The notes beneath the pieces are model-generated. The model searched no databases. It saw only the letters and a program-made list of their open reading frames with translations, and had not been told where the DNA came from. Below, one piece after another: positions 1 through 5,649 of a DNA stretch of 14,628 nt (the stretch's first letter is position 1; every line of letters starts with the position of its first letter). The stretch covers positions 1-14,628 of the forward strand of contig VMTI01000002.1 in NCBI GenBank assembly GCA_013791675.1. The letters run 5' to 3'. Made by a program: the position numbers and the translations under genes. This stretch comes from a bacterium (GTDB lineage: Bacteria > CG03).

Positions 1-118
1 AGAAGAAAGAATTATTGAACAGTACGGTGTTCAGGTTATTACGAATGATGATGCTGAATGGATTAACGAAGACGCAAAGGATTTTGTGCTTAAAATAGAG
101 GAAGTGCTGGCTGAATAG
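1..118 (+). CDS. C-terminal end of an unrecognised protein (partial)
   Basis: An open frame enters from the left edge (first full codon at base 2) and ends at TAG 116-118, giving 38 residues. The visible tail is acidic and helical in character, with an ending like KIEEVLAE. It has no motif that I recognise, so I assign no function. It lies upstream of the tRNA-Tyr promoter and on the same strand. The frame is supported by its continuity and ordinary codon use. No strong intrinsic terminator follows it. Confidence 0.5.
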   Translation, partial: EERIIEQYGVQVITNDDAEWINEDAKDFVLKIEEVLAE

Positions 119-288
119 GATATGTTTAAACATTGGAAATCCCCGGGACGGAACTAACGGCAATGGGAGAAAAGTCTCAAGCGGTGTTTATTACATTCGT
201 ATAGAATACTGCAAAAAGAACCAGAAAAAATAAGCGGAGCATAAACAAACCCTTATATCATTTTGCGTTACTCTGCGCTGAAAAAAAA
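119..288. other. Intergenic gap without recognised gene
   Basis: This gap lies between the upstream gene fragment and the tRNA-Tyr promoter. It contains a short GC-rich stretch near 140-185 (CCCGGGACGG, then GGGAGAAAAGTCTC) and then becomes AT-rich. I see no convincing ORF with a ribosome binding site, no clear terminator with a T-run, and no riboswitch motif that I can identify. Confidence 0.4.
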
Positions 289-317
289 TTGACAAAATAC
301 ACGCGAAATAGTATTTA
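289..317 (+). promoter_or_regulatory. Sigma70-type promoter of the tRNA operon
   Basis: A perfect -35 box TTGACA (289-294) is followed by a 17-base spacer and a -10-like TATTTA (312-317). The expected start near 324 would give a pre-tRNA-Tyr leader of only a few bases. It probably drives tRNA-Tyr, Gly, Thr, rpmG and tRNA-Trp together. Confidence 0.65.
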
Positions 318-329
318 TAGTGGTTATAT

Positions 330-413
330 GGACAGGTGGGAGAGCGGTTAAATCCAACAGACTGTAAATCTGTCGTCCATCGGGCTACGGAGGTTCGAAT
401 CCTCCCCTGTCCA
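330..413 (+). tRNA. tRNA-Tyr (GTA)
   Basis: This is a class II tRNA with a long variable arm. The acceptor stem GGACAGG (330-336) pairs perfectly with CCTGTCC (406-412), with discriminator A413. The anticodon loop CTGTAAA in CAGACTGTAAATCTG gives GTA. The T-arm GGAGG-TTCGAAT-CCTCC is intact. CCA is not encoded. The last 18 bases and the bases after the gene recur 169 bp downstream. Confidence 0.97.
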
Positions 414-433
414 AAAATTATAGGCAAGGAGCG
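396..433 (+). repeat. Direct repeat copy 1, spanning the tRNA-Tyr 3' end
   Basis: This copy starts in the T-loop of tRNA-Tyr and continues past its 3' end. Bases 396-417 match 565-586 exactly, and the following 16 bases match at 12 positions, so 34 of 38 positions agree at an offset of 169. A repeat spanning a tRNA 3' end is the layout left by site-specific integration or by a tRNA-targeting small element. Confidence 0.85.
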
Positions 434-452
434 AGCCAACTGCTTGGCTCGC
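431..452 (+). repeat. Perfect 9-bp hairpin in the tRNA spacer
   Basis: GCGAGCCAA (431-439) and TTGGCTCGC (444-452) are exact inverted repeats around the loop CTGC. No T-run follows, so a Rho-independent terminator is unlikely. It may act as a processing or stability hairpin between tRNA-Tyr and tRNA-Gly, or be part of the inserted repeat element. Confidence 0.75.
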
Positions 453-535
453 GTGGGGATTCGAAAGCCGGAGCGATGTGCGAGTTTGACGAGCGAAAGC
501 GAGGAAAGGCGAGCGCCGCGAGGCGGGGCTGCGAA

Positions 536-555
536 AAATTTCCGTCAGGAAATTT
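536..555 (+). repeat. Perfect 8-bp hairpin
   Basis: AAATTTCC (536-543) and GGAAATTT (548-555) are exact inverted repeats around GTCA. It sits just before the second tRNA-Tyr-end copy and is followed by ATTTG rather than a T-run. It is best read as part of the inserted element. Confidence 0.7.
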
Positions 556-564
556 ATTTGTGGC

Positions 565-602
565 CGAATCCTCCCCTGTCCAAAAAATGCAGGCATGGAG
601 CG
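565..602 (+). repeat. Direct repeat copy 2, orphan tRNA-Tyr 3' end
   Basis: Bases 565-582 repeat the last 18 bases of tRNA-Tyr (half the T-loop, the T-stem 3' strand, the acceptor 3' strand and the discriminator). The remainder repeats the downstream flank. No matching 5' tRNA half is present, so this is not a functional tRNA. Confidence 0.85.
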
Positions 603-622
603 GATATCTCCGTCCTGATAGT

Positions 623-693
623 GCGGGAGTTGCATAGTGGTAGTGCTCCAGCCTTCCAAGCTGGAAGTGTGGGTTCGATTCCCATCTCCCGCT
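623..693 (+). tRNA. tRNA-Gly (TCC)
   Basis: The acceptor GCGGGAG (623-629) pairs with CTCCCGC (686-692), with discriminator T693. The anticodon stem CCAGC/GCTGG encloses loop CTTCCAA, giving anticodon TCC. The T-arm GTGGG-TTCGATT-CCCAT is intact. CCA is not encoded. It is the second tRNA of the cluster. Confidence 0.97.
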
Positions 694-737
694 TTTAAAT
701 TTGGGAGAAGTTTTACCGGATGACCGGTTAAGGTATT

Positions 738-810
738 GCCTGGATAGCTCAGCTGGTAGAGCACTTCCTTGGTAAGGACGAGGTCCCGGGTTCAAATCCC
801 GGTCCAGGCT
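738..810 (+). tRNA. tRNA-Thr (GGT)
   Basis: The acceptor GCCTGGA (738-744) pairs with TCCAGGC (803-809), with discriminator T810. The anticodon loop TTGGTAA gives GGT. The T-arm CCGGG-TTCAAAT-CCCGG is perfect. The anticodon stem CTTCC/GGACG carries one T-C mismatch at its second pair. CCA is not encoded. Confidence 0.96.
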
Positions 811-854
811 TAATAGTTTTTTTTGAATAAGTTGAAGAGAAAAAAAGAGGTAAC

Positions 855-1019
855 ATGGCTGTAGAATTAATGACGATAGCTTTGCGCTGTTCCGAATGCA
901 AAATGAAAAATTATTTTTTCAGGAAGAACAAAAAAAAGAAAGGCGCCACGAAGCTTGAATTGAAAAAATACTGCTCAACCTGCCGAAAGCACACAGTGCA
1001 CAAGCAGGGTAAAGTTTAG
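855..1019 (+). CDS. rpmG: 50S ribosomal protein L33
   Basis: This 54-residue basic protein of the large ribosomal subunit has the usual L33 length. It shows the zinc-ribbon form of the family, with Cys12 and Cys15 (CSEC) and Cys40 and Cys43 (CSTC). The core RCSECKMKNYFFRKNKKKK and the ending KYCSTCRKHTVHKQGKV are typical. The start ATG 855 follows an AGAGG ribosome binding site at 846-850. The gene lies between tRNA-Thr and tRNA-Trp, a common bacterial arrangement that usually leads into secE and nusG, which are absent here. Its stop codon TAG (1017-1019) shares its last two bases with the first two bases of tRNA-Trp. Confidence 0.95.
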   Translation: MAVELMTIALRCSECKMKNYFFRKNKKKKGATKLELKKYCSTCRKHTVHKQGKV

Positions 1020-1091
1020 GCCCGTAGCACAACTGGCTAGTGCGCCGGTCTCCAAAACCGGAGGTTGGAGGTTCAAGTCCTCCCGGGCCTG
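1018..1091 (+). tRNA. tRNA-Trp (CCA), overlapping the rpmG stop codon
   Basis: The acceptor AGGCCCG (1018-1024) pairs perfectly with CGGGCCT (1084-1090), with discriminator G1091. The anticodon stem CCGGT/ACCGG encloses CTCCAAA, giving anticodon CCA. D-stem GCAC/GTGC and T-arm GGAGG-TTCAAGT-CCTCC are intact. The first two bases are the AG of the rpmG TAG stop, so RNase P cutting at the mature 5' end would cleave within that stop codon. Confidence 0.96.
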
Positions 1092-1103
1092 ATAAAACGA
1101 AAT

Positions 1104-1180
1104 TAGGATCCGTCCGTGCCGTCCGGCAGGCAGGTTATTGAACATTTGGCGGGTTTTACCATGCGGAGGCACTGCCGTAC
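1104..1180. repeat. GC-rich palindromic segment after tRNA-Trp
   Basis: This spacer between tRNA-Trp and the peptidase gene contains TGCCG-TC-CGGCA (1117-1128) followed by GGCAGG, and further on GCGGAGGCACTGCCG. It differs in composition from the AT-rich sequence after it. It could be a dispersed palindromic repeat, but only one copy is in the window, so this is tentative. Confidence 0.3.
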
Positions 1181-1199
1181 ATTTCGCCGATAATTTATA

Positions 1200-1208
1200 T
1201 GCTATACT
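1200..1208 (+). promoter_or_regulatory. Possible extended -10 promoter for the M16 peptidase gene
   Basis: TG-C-TATACT (1200-1208) is an extended -10 type element. A matching -35 is not evident. It would start transcription near 1215, leaving a very short leader that still includes the GGAG at 1217-1220. Confidence 0.4.
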
Positions 1209-1227
1209 GCAAAAAAGGAGCAGCGGA

Positions 1228-2495
1228 ATGTTTGAATATGAAAAATATAAACTAAAAAACGGAATCACCGTTCTTCTGGCGCCGGTTAAGCAGACTAAAA
1301 TCGCGAATATACAAATATATGTTAAGGTCGGCTCCCGCTACGAGGGCCGCCGGAACAACGGGATAACGCACCTGATAGAGCACATGCTTTTTAAGGGCAC
1401 AAAGAAACGTCCGCGGGGAATTGATATATCCATGGAAGCCGAAAATATGGGGGCTCACATTAACGCGGGGACGGCTAAGACTTTCTGTCACATCTACGCG
1501 AATTCTTTGTCGGAGTATTTTGAGCAATGCCTGGATATGCTCTCGGATATGCTTTGTAATTCAAGATTCAGGGCCGAGGATATCGCACTTGAGCGCGGTT
1601 CAATTATAGAGGAAATAAACATTACAGGGATATTCCCGAGTGCCGCGTGGGCGAGATGTATGATAAGCTTTTGTTTAAAAACAATCCTCTTTCTTTTCCC
1701 ATAGGCGGAAATGAGAGCACTCTTTCCGGCATGAAGCGTGACGCGCTGCTTACTTTTGTCAAAAAGCATTTTACCGCGAAAAACATTATCATATCCGTCT
1801 CAGGCGGTATTGACGAGGAGCGGGCTAAAAAACTCATCATGCGCTACTTCGGCGGAATTGATTCCGGGCGGGAAAACAAATATGCCCCTCTGCGCGTAAG
1901 GCAAAATAAGCCCGCCTCGGCGGTTGAGGCGAGGGCCACTGAACAGACTCAGATATGGATAGGCGCAAGGTCTTTTGAATACAGCCATCCGGATTTTTTC
2001 GCTTTAGGGCTTATGAATATTATCCTCGGCGGAAGTCCGTCTTCGCGCCTTTATAAGGCTCTCCGCGAAAACCGCGGGCTTGTTTATTCGGTGCAGTCCG
2101 CGAATATGAGCGGCCGTGACCACGGCCATCTGCTCGTCACCGCCGGATGCGCTCACGGCAGCAGCGGCAAAGTGATAAAAATTATTCTTTCGGAATTAAG
2201 GAAACTGCGTGAAAAAAATGTCACCGCGTTGGAGCTAAAAAGAGTGAAGAACGCGATAAGGAGTTCACTGTATATGTCGCTGGACAGTTCCGAGGGTATC
2301 GCGCATTATCTCGTAAGCGAGGAAACCGCGCGTGGCAAAATTATGCCTCCCGAAGAAAAGCTCGCCCTTATTAACAGGACAACGGCTTCCGACATAAAGA
2401 GAGTGGCGGAGAAGATTTTTAGGCCTGGACGGATGAATCTGGCGATGATAGGCCCGGCGAAGCCGTCGGAAATAAAGCGGCTGTTTCAATTATGA
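1228..2495 (+). pseudogene. M16 zinc metallopeptidase, broken by a 1-base frameshift
   Basis: The family comprises processing-protease-like zinc peptidases (M16B, PqqL/YmxG type). Start ATG 1228 follows AAAAGGAG. The first part shows the inverted zinc motif HLIEH (His48, Glu51, His52) and the expected third ligand Glu128 in ERGSIIEEIN. After Ile132 (1621-1623) the family pattern continues one frame back: YRDIPECRVGEMYDKLLF and onward, including LRENRGLVYS with the Arg and Tyr usual in the C-terminal M16 domain. It ends at TGA 2493-2495. Restoring one base (for example ATT-TAC instead of ATTAC at 1621-1625) gives about 422 residues, the usual M16B length. As given, the first frame stops at 1704, and the second part could start at GTG 1647. 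This is a real mutation or a sequence error; nothing suggests programmed frameshifting. Confidence 0.85.
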
Positions 2496-2543
2496 TTGCC
2501 GGCGGGAGTCAGGCATAAAGGATTCCTAGTATAGTATCTGATC

Positions 2544-2572
2544 TTGACAAAAAAGCTTGAGCGTCATATAAT
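2544..2572 (+). promoter_or_regulatory. Consensus promoter A, before the regulator gene
   Basis: TTGACA (2544-2549), a 17-base spacer and TATAAT (2567-2572) form a perfect sigma70-type promoter. The expected start lies near 2579. The same boxes with the same spacing recur at 6532-6560. It likely drives the regulator and the four following genes. Confidence 0.85.
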
Positions 2573-2574
2573 AT

Positions 2575-2592
2575 GTTCAGTACGGATTGAAC
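2575..2592 (+). promoter_or_regulatory. Putative operator A (GTTCA-N8-TGAAC)
   Basis: GTTCAGTACGGATTGAAC is an imperfect inverted repeat with half sites GTTCA and TGAAC, placed over the predicted transcription start. The copy at 6563-6580 differs only at two central bases. A position over +1 suits a repressor. Binding by the adjacent GbsR/MarR-like protein is inferred. Confidence 0.6.
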
Positions 2593-2595
2593 GAT

Positions 2596-3125
2596 ATGAA
2601 AAAAAAGAAAGCTCTTCTGAAATTAAAAGCGAGATAGTCAATCTTGCCGGCATGGGATTTTCCCGTTTCAGCCTCAGCCCCATAGCGGGTCAGATTTATG
2701 CTCTTCTTTATATAAGCCCCGCGGCTGTCACGCTTAACGACATGGTCAGGGAACTGAAAATAAGCAAGGGGTCCGCTTCCATGAATATAAGAGCTTTGGA
2801 GGCGTGGGGCGCTGTCCGGAAAGTCTGGGTCAATTCCGACAGAAAGGATTATTACGAGGCAAATCCGGATATAATGACCATCGTGCTTAAGAGATTCAAA
2901 GAAGGCATGGGAAAAAGGCTTGATGAGCTTGCCCCGGCGCTTGAAAAGGCGGAAACTTTGGCATCTGCCGCGACGGCATCGTCAGAGGCCGAATTCTATA
3001 GAGAAAGACTCGCGAAAATAAAAAAACTTTTTTCGGGTGTTCGAAAACTGACTGAAATTATACCGGATTCAGCGTCTGATAAAAAGTTTAAAATAATAAG
3101 CAAAATCATAAGCGTCTTAAAATGA
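2596..3125 (+). CDS. GbsR/MarR-like winged-helix transcription regulator (start region shifted)
   Basis: This is a cytoplasmic DNA-binding regulator. The body reads GFSRFSLSPIAGQIYALLYISPAAVTLND, then a helix-turn-helix with SKGSASMNIRALEAWGAVRKVWV and DRKDYYEA, all typical of the GbsR branch of MarR proteins. A helical C-terminal part may dimerise. The body frame is open back to TTG 2544, but that codon is the -35 box and lies upstream of the transcript. ATG 2596, at the same distance from its promoter as the start of the 6584 gene, is one frame off. One extra A in the A8 tract at 2599-2606 would join it in frame, giving MKKKESSSEIKSEIVNLAGM. Otherwise the first in-frame ATG is 2652, without a good ribosome binding site. 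The stop TGA overlaps the next ATG. It probably regulates this locus; its ligand is unknown. Confidence 0.8.
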
Positions 3126-4336
3126 GAATCTGTATGCTGATTCCAAGATTTTATCCGGTGCTGGGGGGAACGGAAAACCAGTGCCTTCTTCTTTCAAAAG
3201 AACTTGTCAAAATGAACCACAGCGTTTTTGTTGTGACACAGAGAGAAAAGAACACCCCGTCTTACGAGATTCTCGGAGGAGCGAGGGTTTATCGTCTTTG
3301 GGGTTTTCGTCTTCCCGGCATATTTTCTTTCGGTTTTTTCTTTTCGGCGATTCTTTTTCTGCTGTTGAATAGGTCTAAATACGATATAATGCACGTTCAT
3401 TTGGCCACATCTTCGGCGCTGGCGGCAGTTTTGGCGGGCGCGTTTCTTGATAAAGGCTGTGCTATAAAATTTGCCGGAGCGGGTAAAACGGGTGACATAG
3501 GCACTTCGCGCGGAAAAGTGTGGGGCCGTCTGAAACTTTATATTTTGAAGAAATCCCGCGCTCTTTTTACGGCGCCTTCCGATGAGGTCGTAGGGGAAAT
3601 GGTGTCAGCCGGATTTAATGAAGGAGCTGTGATAAAAATCCCCAATGGTGTGGACTGCGACTTTTACAGTCCCGCCGGAAAGATTGAAAAAGAAGAGCTT
3701 AAAGAAAATATGGGATGGCAGGGCAAAAAGGTTTTTCTTTTTGCCGGACGTCTTGAGGAGCCGAAAGATATAACTTTTTTCCTGAACGCGTGGGCGGCAT
3801 CTTCAAATGATTATGGCCTTTTTGTTATTGCAGGGTCAGGTTCTCAGGAAAAGGCGTTGAAAGCCCTTGTGGATAAAAAGAAAATCAAAAATGTTGTTTT
3901 TGCCGGAAAAAGAAATGATATGCTCCGGCTTTACAGAGCTTCGGATTATTTTGTTCTTCCCAGCCGCGCTGAGGGCCTTTCAAATTCGCTTCTGGAAGCT
4001 ATGTCCTGCGGCCTGACGGCGATAGCGAGCGCTATTGCCTCAAATAGGGAAATAATAGAAGACGGCAGAGACGGCGTTCTATTTTCTTTTGACCGAGCCG
4101 GGGGGCTTGAGAAAATAATAAAAGACCTGCTCGACGGGAAGGTGGTGAAAAGCTACGGTGAAACTGCGCCGGAGCGTGCCGAGGGCACGAAGCCATCCCA
4201 CGCCCGTGGCATGGGGACATCCGCCCGCGAAAAAATAATGAGAAAATTCTCTATCTCGGCGGTGGCGGAAAATCATGTGAACAAAGTGTATGACAGATTG
4301 AGTGAAAAATTCAGGGTGAAAGATAATGGCGAATAA
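3122..4336 (+). CDS. GT4 family glycosyltransferase
   Basis: This protein of 404 residues is a GT-B fold retaining glycosyltransferase that probably adds a sugar to a surface glycan on the cytoplasmic membrane face. The N-terminus MRICMLIPRFYPVLGGTENQ has the acceptor-side glycine loop. The second domain holds GRLEEPKD, FAGKRNDMLRLYRASDYFVLPS and the EX7E motif (Glu284, Glu292 in EGLSNSLLE) that contacts the donor nucleotide sugar. Its ATG overlaps the regulator stop by 4 bases, so the two are co-transcribed. Residues about 348-367 are an odd Gly/Ala/Pro-rich stretch encoded by GC-rich palindromic DNA, inserted where the family normally runs directly into the AREK helix. Donor and acceptor cannot be told from sequence. 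Confidence 0.9.
   Translation: MRICMLIPRFYPVLGGTENQCLLLSKELVKMNHSVFVVTQREKNTPSYEILGGARVYRLWGFRLPGIFSFGFFFSAILFLLLNRSKYDIMHVHLATSSALAAVLAGAFLDKGCAIKFAGAGKTGDIGTSRGKVWGRLKLYILKKSRALFTAPSDEVVGEMVSAGFNEGAVIKIPNGVDCDFYSPAGKIEKEELKENMGWQGKKVFLFAGRLEEPKDITFFLNAWAASSNDYGLFVIAGSGSQEKALKALVDKKKIKNVVFAGKRNDMLRLYRASDYFVLPSRAEGLSNSLLEAMSCGLTAIASAIASNREIIEDGRDGVLFSFDRAGGLEKIIKDLLDGKVVKSYGETAPERAEGTKPSHARGMGTSAREKIMRKFSISAVAENHVNKVYDRLSEKFRVKDNGE
4160..4230 (+). repeat. GC-rich palindromic in-frame insert inside the glycosyltransferase gene
   Basis: This stretch contains CGTGCC-GAG-GGCACG (4175-4189, perfect) and CCACG-CC-CGTGG (4198-4209). Its composition contrasts with the AT-richer surroundings. It adds about 20 residues to the protein without breaking the frame, recalling palindromic elements that insert into genes. 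Only one copy is visible here. Confidence 0.45.
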
Positions 4337-5132
4337 GAATTTTGATTTTGGGGCCAATTGGGGAAAATTTATTAGAGATATTAATGAAGAAACTGTAAAC
4401 ACCGCGGTGGAATCGCTGCAAAAAAGTTTGAGTTTGAATTCTTTTAAGGGAATGAGATTCCTTGATATAGGGTGCGGCAGCGGCTTGTTTTCATTAGCGG
4501 CGATGAAACTGAACGCTGCGGATGTTTTATCTTTTGATTACTCCGAAAAAAGCGTAAATGCGGCGAATGTTTTAAAAGACAAATATTTTAAGAACTCCCC
4601 TAACTGGAAAATTTTGCAGGCTTCAGTTCTGGATAAGCAATTTCTACAGACACTCGGGCTGTTTGATATTGTATATTCCTGGGGAGTGCTCCATCACACG
4701 GGCGATATGGAGCAGGCGCTTGGAAACGCGGCTCTGCCGGTAAAAAATAACGGATTGCTGTTTATTGCGATATATAATGACCAGGGCAGTGTTAGCCGCC
4801 GATGGACCGGAATAAAAAAAATATACAATGTATTACCCGGGTTTTTACAAACGCTTTATGTTCTGATGATTATGAGTTTGTTTGAGTTGAAACATGCTAT
4901 GGCTATGTTATTGCAGATAAAGAATCCCTTTTACAGGTTGAAGGGTGGTCAAAAGAGGGGCATGCGCGTATTCAGAGATTGGGTTGACTGGATTGGCGGC
5001 TATCCTTTTGAAGTGGCAAAGCCCGAGGAAATTTTTAATTTTTACCATAATAGAGGATTTTCGCTTGAATATTTAAAAACCTGCGGCGGCGGGATGGGCA
5101 ATAATGAATTTATTTTTAAAAAAGTGTTATAG
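4326..5132 (+). CDS. Class I SAM-dependent methyltransferase
   Basis: This protein of 268 residues has motif I FLDIGCGSG (Asp47-Gly53), the acidic loop LSFDYS, and the post-motif FDIVYSWGVLHHTGDMEQAL, as in Methyltransf_11/UbiE-like enzymes. The C-terminal part (about 170-268) contains GGYPFEVAKPEEIFNFYHNRGFSL, seen in methyltransferases of glycan clusters. The start ATG 4326 overlaps the 3' end of the glycosyltransferase gene by 11 bases, so translation is probably coupled. It likely methylates a sugar or glycan end. The substrate is unknown. Confidence 0.88.
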   Translation: MANKNFDFGANWGKFIRDINEETVNTAVESLQKSLSLNSFKGMRFLDIGCGSGLFSLAAMKLNAADVLSFDYSEKSVNAANVLKDKYFKNSPNWKILQASVLDKQFLQTLGLFDIVYSWGVLHHTGDMEQALGNAALPVKNNGLLFIAIYNDQGSVSRRWTGIKKIYNVLPGFLQTLYVLMIMSLFELKHAMAMLLQIKNPFYRLKGGQKRGMRVFRDWVDWIGGYPFEVAKPEEIFNFYHNRGFSLEYLKTCGGGMGNNEFIFKKVL

Positions 5133-5155
5133 TTTGGATAATAAAATATTTTTTT

Positions 5156-5163
5156 AAGGAGGT
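5156..5163 (+). promoter_or_regulatory. Strong ribosome binding site favouring ATG 5167
   Basis: TAAGGAGG-type sequence ends at 5162-5163. GTG 5164 is almost adjacent to it, so ATG 5167, about 4 bases away, is the more likely start of the cupin gene. Confidence 0.6.
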
Positions 5164-5166
5164 GTG

Positions 5167-5649
5167 ATGGATTTTAAGAAGGGAGATATTGAAGGAGTGA
5201 AAACTTACGAGCTGAATAAATTCAAGGACAGCAGGGGTTTTCTCACTGAGCTTTTTAGATCCGACACTCTTCCCGCTGATGTGACGCCGGCCATGTCATA
5301 TATTTCCTACACAAGGCCGGCAATAGCTCGCGGGCCTCACGAACACATGGCTCAAACGGATGTGTTCAGCTTTACAGGCCCCGGAAATTTCAATGTGCAT
5401 TTGTGGGACAACAGAAAAGATAGTCCGTCTTTCGGAAATAAGATGATTATCAGCGCGGGAGAATCTCACGCACTTACGATAGTCGTTCCGCCGGGAGTTG
5501 TGCACGGTTACAAAAATGTTTCGCAAAAAGACGGGATGGTGCTCAACTTTCCCGACAAACTTTTCGGCGGGGAAGGGAAAAAAGAGAAGGTGGATGAGGT
5601 GAGGCACGAGGACAAAGGCGACGATTTTTACAAGGACTTCATAAAGTGA
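5167..5649 (+). CDS. RmlC-like cupin, dTDP-4-dehydrorhamnose 3,5-epimerase related
   Basis: This cytoplasmic protein of 160 residues has the RmlC jelly-roll signatures: DSRGFLTELF (Asp21-), ARGPHEH (His58, His60) where RmlC has LRGLHYQ, DNRKDSPSFGNK matching the DLR..SPTFG element, and VPPGVVHGY. RmlC enzymes epimerise C3 and C5 of a 4-keto dTDP sugar. Here the PHEH variant and the ending LFGGEGKKEKVDEVRHEDKG differ from classical RmlC, so it may epimerise only one carbon or act on another 4-keto sugar. Its stop overlaps the GTG start of the reductase gene by 4 bases (GTGA), supporting a joint pathway. RmlA and RmlB are not in the window. Confidence 0.85.
   Translation: MDFKKGDIEGVKTYELNKFKDSRGFLTELFRSDTLPADVTPAMSYISYTRPAIARGPHEHMAQTDVFSFTGPGNFNVHLWDNRKDSPSFGNKMIISAGESHALTIVVPPGVVHGYKNVSQKDGMVLNFPDKLFGGEGKKEKVDEVRHEDKGDDFYKDFIK

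Larger units (their letters stand above)
418..564. mobile_element. Small GC-rich hairpin element between tRNA-Tyr end repeats (putative)
   Basis: This GC-rich stretch lies between two copies of the tRNA-Tyr 3' end. It has no credible ORF of its own, so it is non-autonomous or a remnant. It contains the 431-452 hairpin, many GCGAG/GAGCG units (480-522) and the AAATTTCC-GTCA-GGAAATTT hairpin (536-555). Bases 457-463 (GGATTCG) are the inverse of 565-571 (CGAATCC), and GCC 467-469 can pair with GGC 562-564, so the whole unit could fold as one branched structure. Mobility is inferred from the layout only; a simple local duplication is an alternative. Confidence 0.45.

Noticed and set aside
15..34. 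TGAACA-GTACGG-TGTTCA inverted repeat resembling the operator, half sites reversed
   Set aside because: It lies inside the coding frame of the upstream gene, has half sites in the opposite order, and has no promoter boxes around it. It is most likely coincidence.
431..452. Rho-independent terminator after tRNA-Tyr
   Set aside because: The hairpin is perfect but has no T-run after it, and tRNA-Gly and tRNA-Thr follow with no visible promoter of their own.
336..795. Long open frames across the tRNA region on both strands
   Set aside because: They run through tRNA genes and repeats and have no ribosome binding sites or family motifs.
1138..1227. TTG 1138 as start of the M16 gene
   Set aside because: It would add 30 residues that do not fit the family. 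ATG 1228 has AAAAGGAG at proper distance and begins at the family's N-terminus.
1621..1650. Programmed ribosomal frameshift in the M16 gene
   Set aside because: There is no slippery heptamer or downstream stimulatory structure visible, and M16 peptidases are not known to use one.
2573..2590. Tiny ORF ATG-TTC-AG-ACG-TGA shared by both repeated leaders
   Set aside because: The differences between copies change residues (Ser/Arg and Asp/His), it starts at or before the transcript start, and it has no ribosome binding site. Conservation is better explained by the DNA site.
2544..2595. TTG 2544 as the start of the regulator
   Set aside because: This codon is the TTG of the -35 box and lies upstream of the expected transcript.
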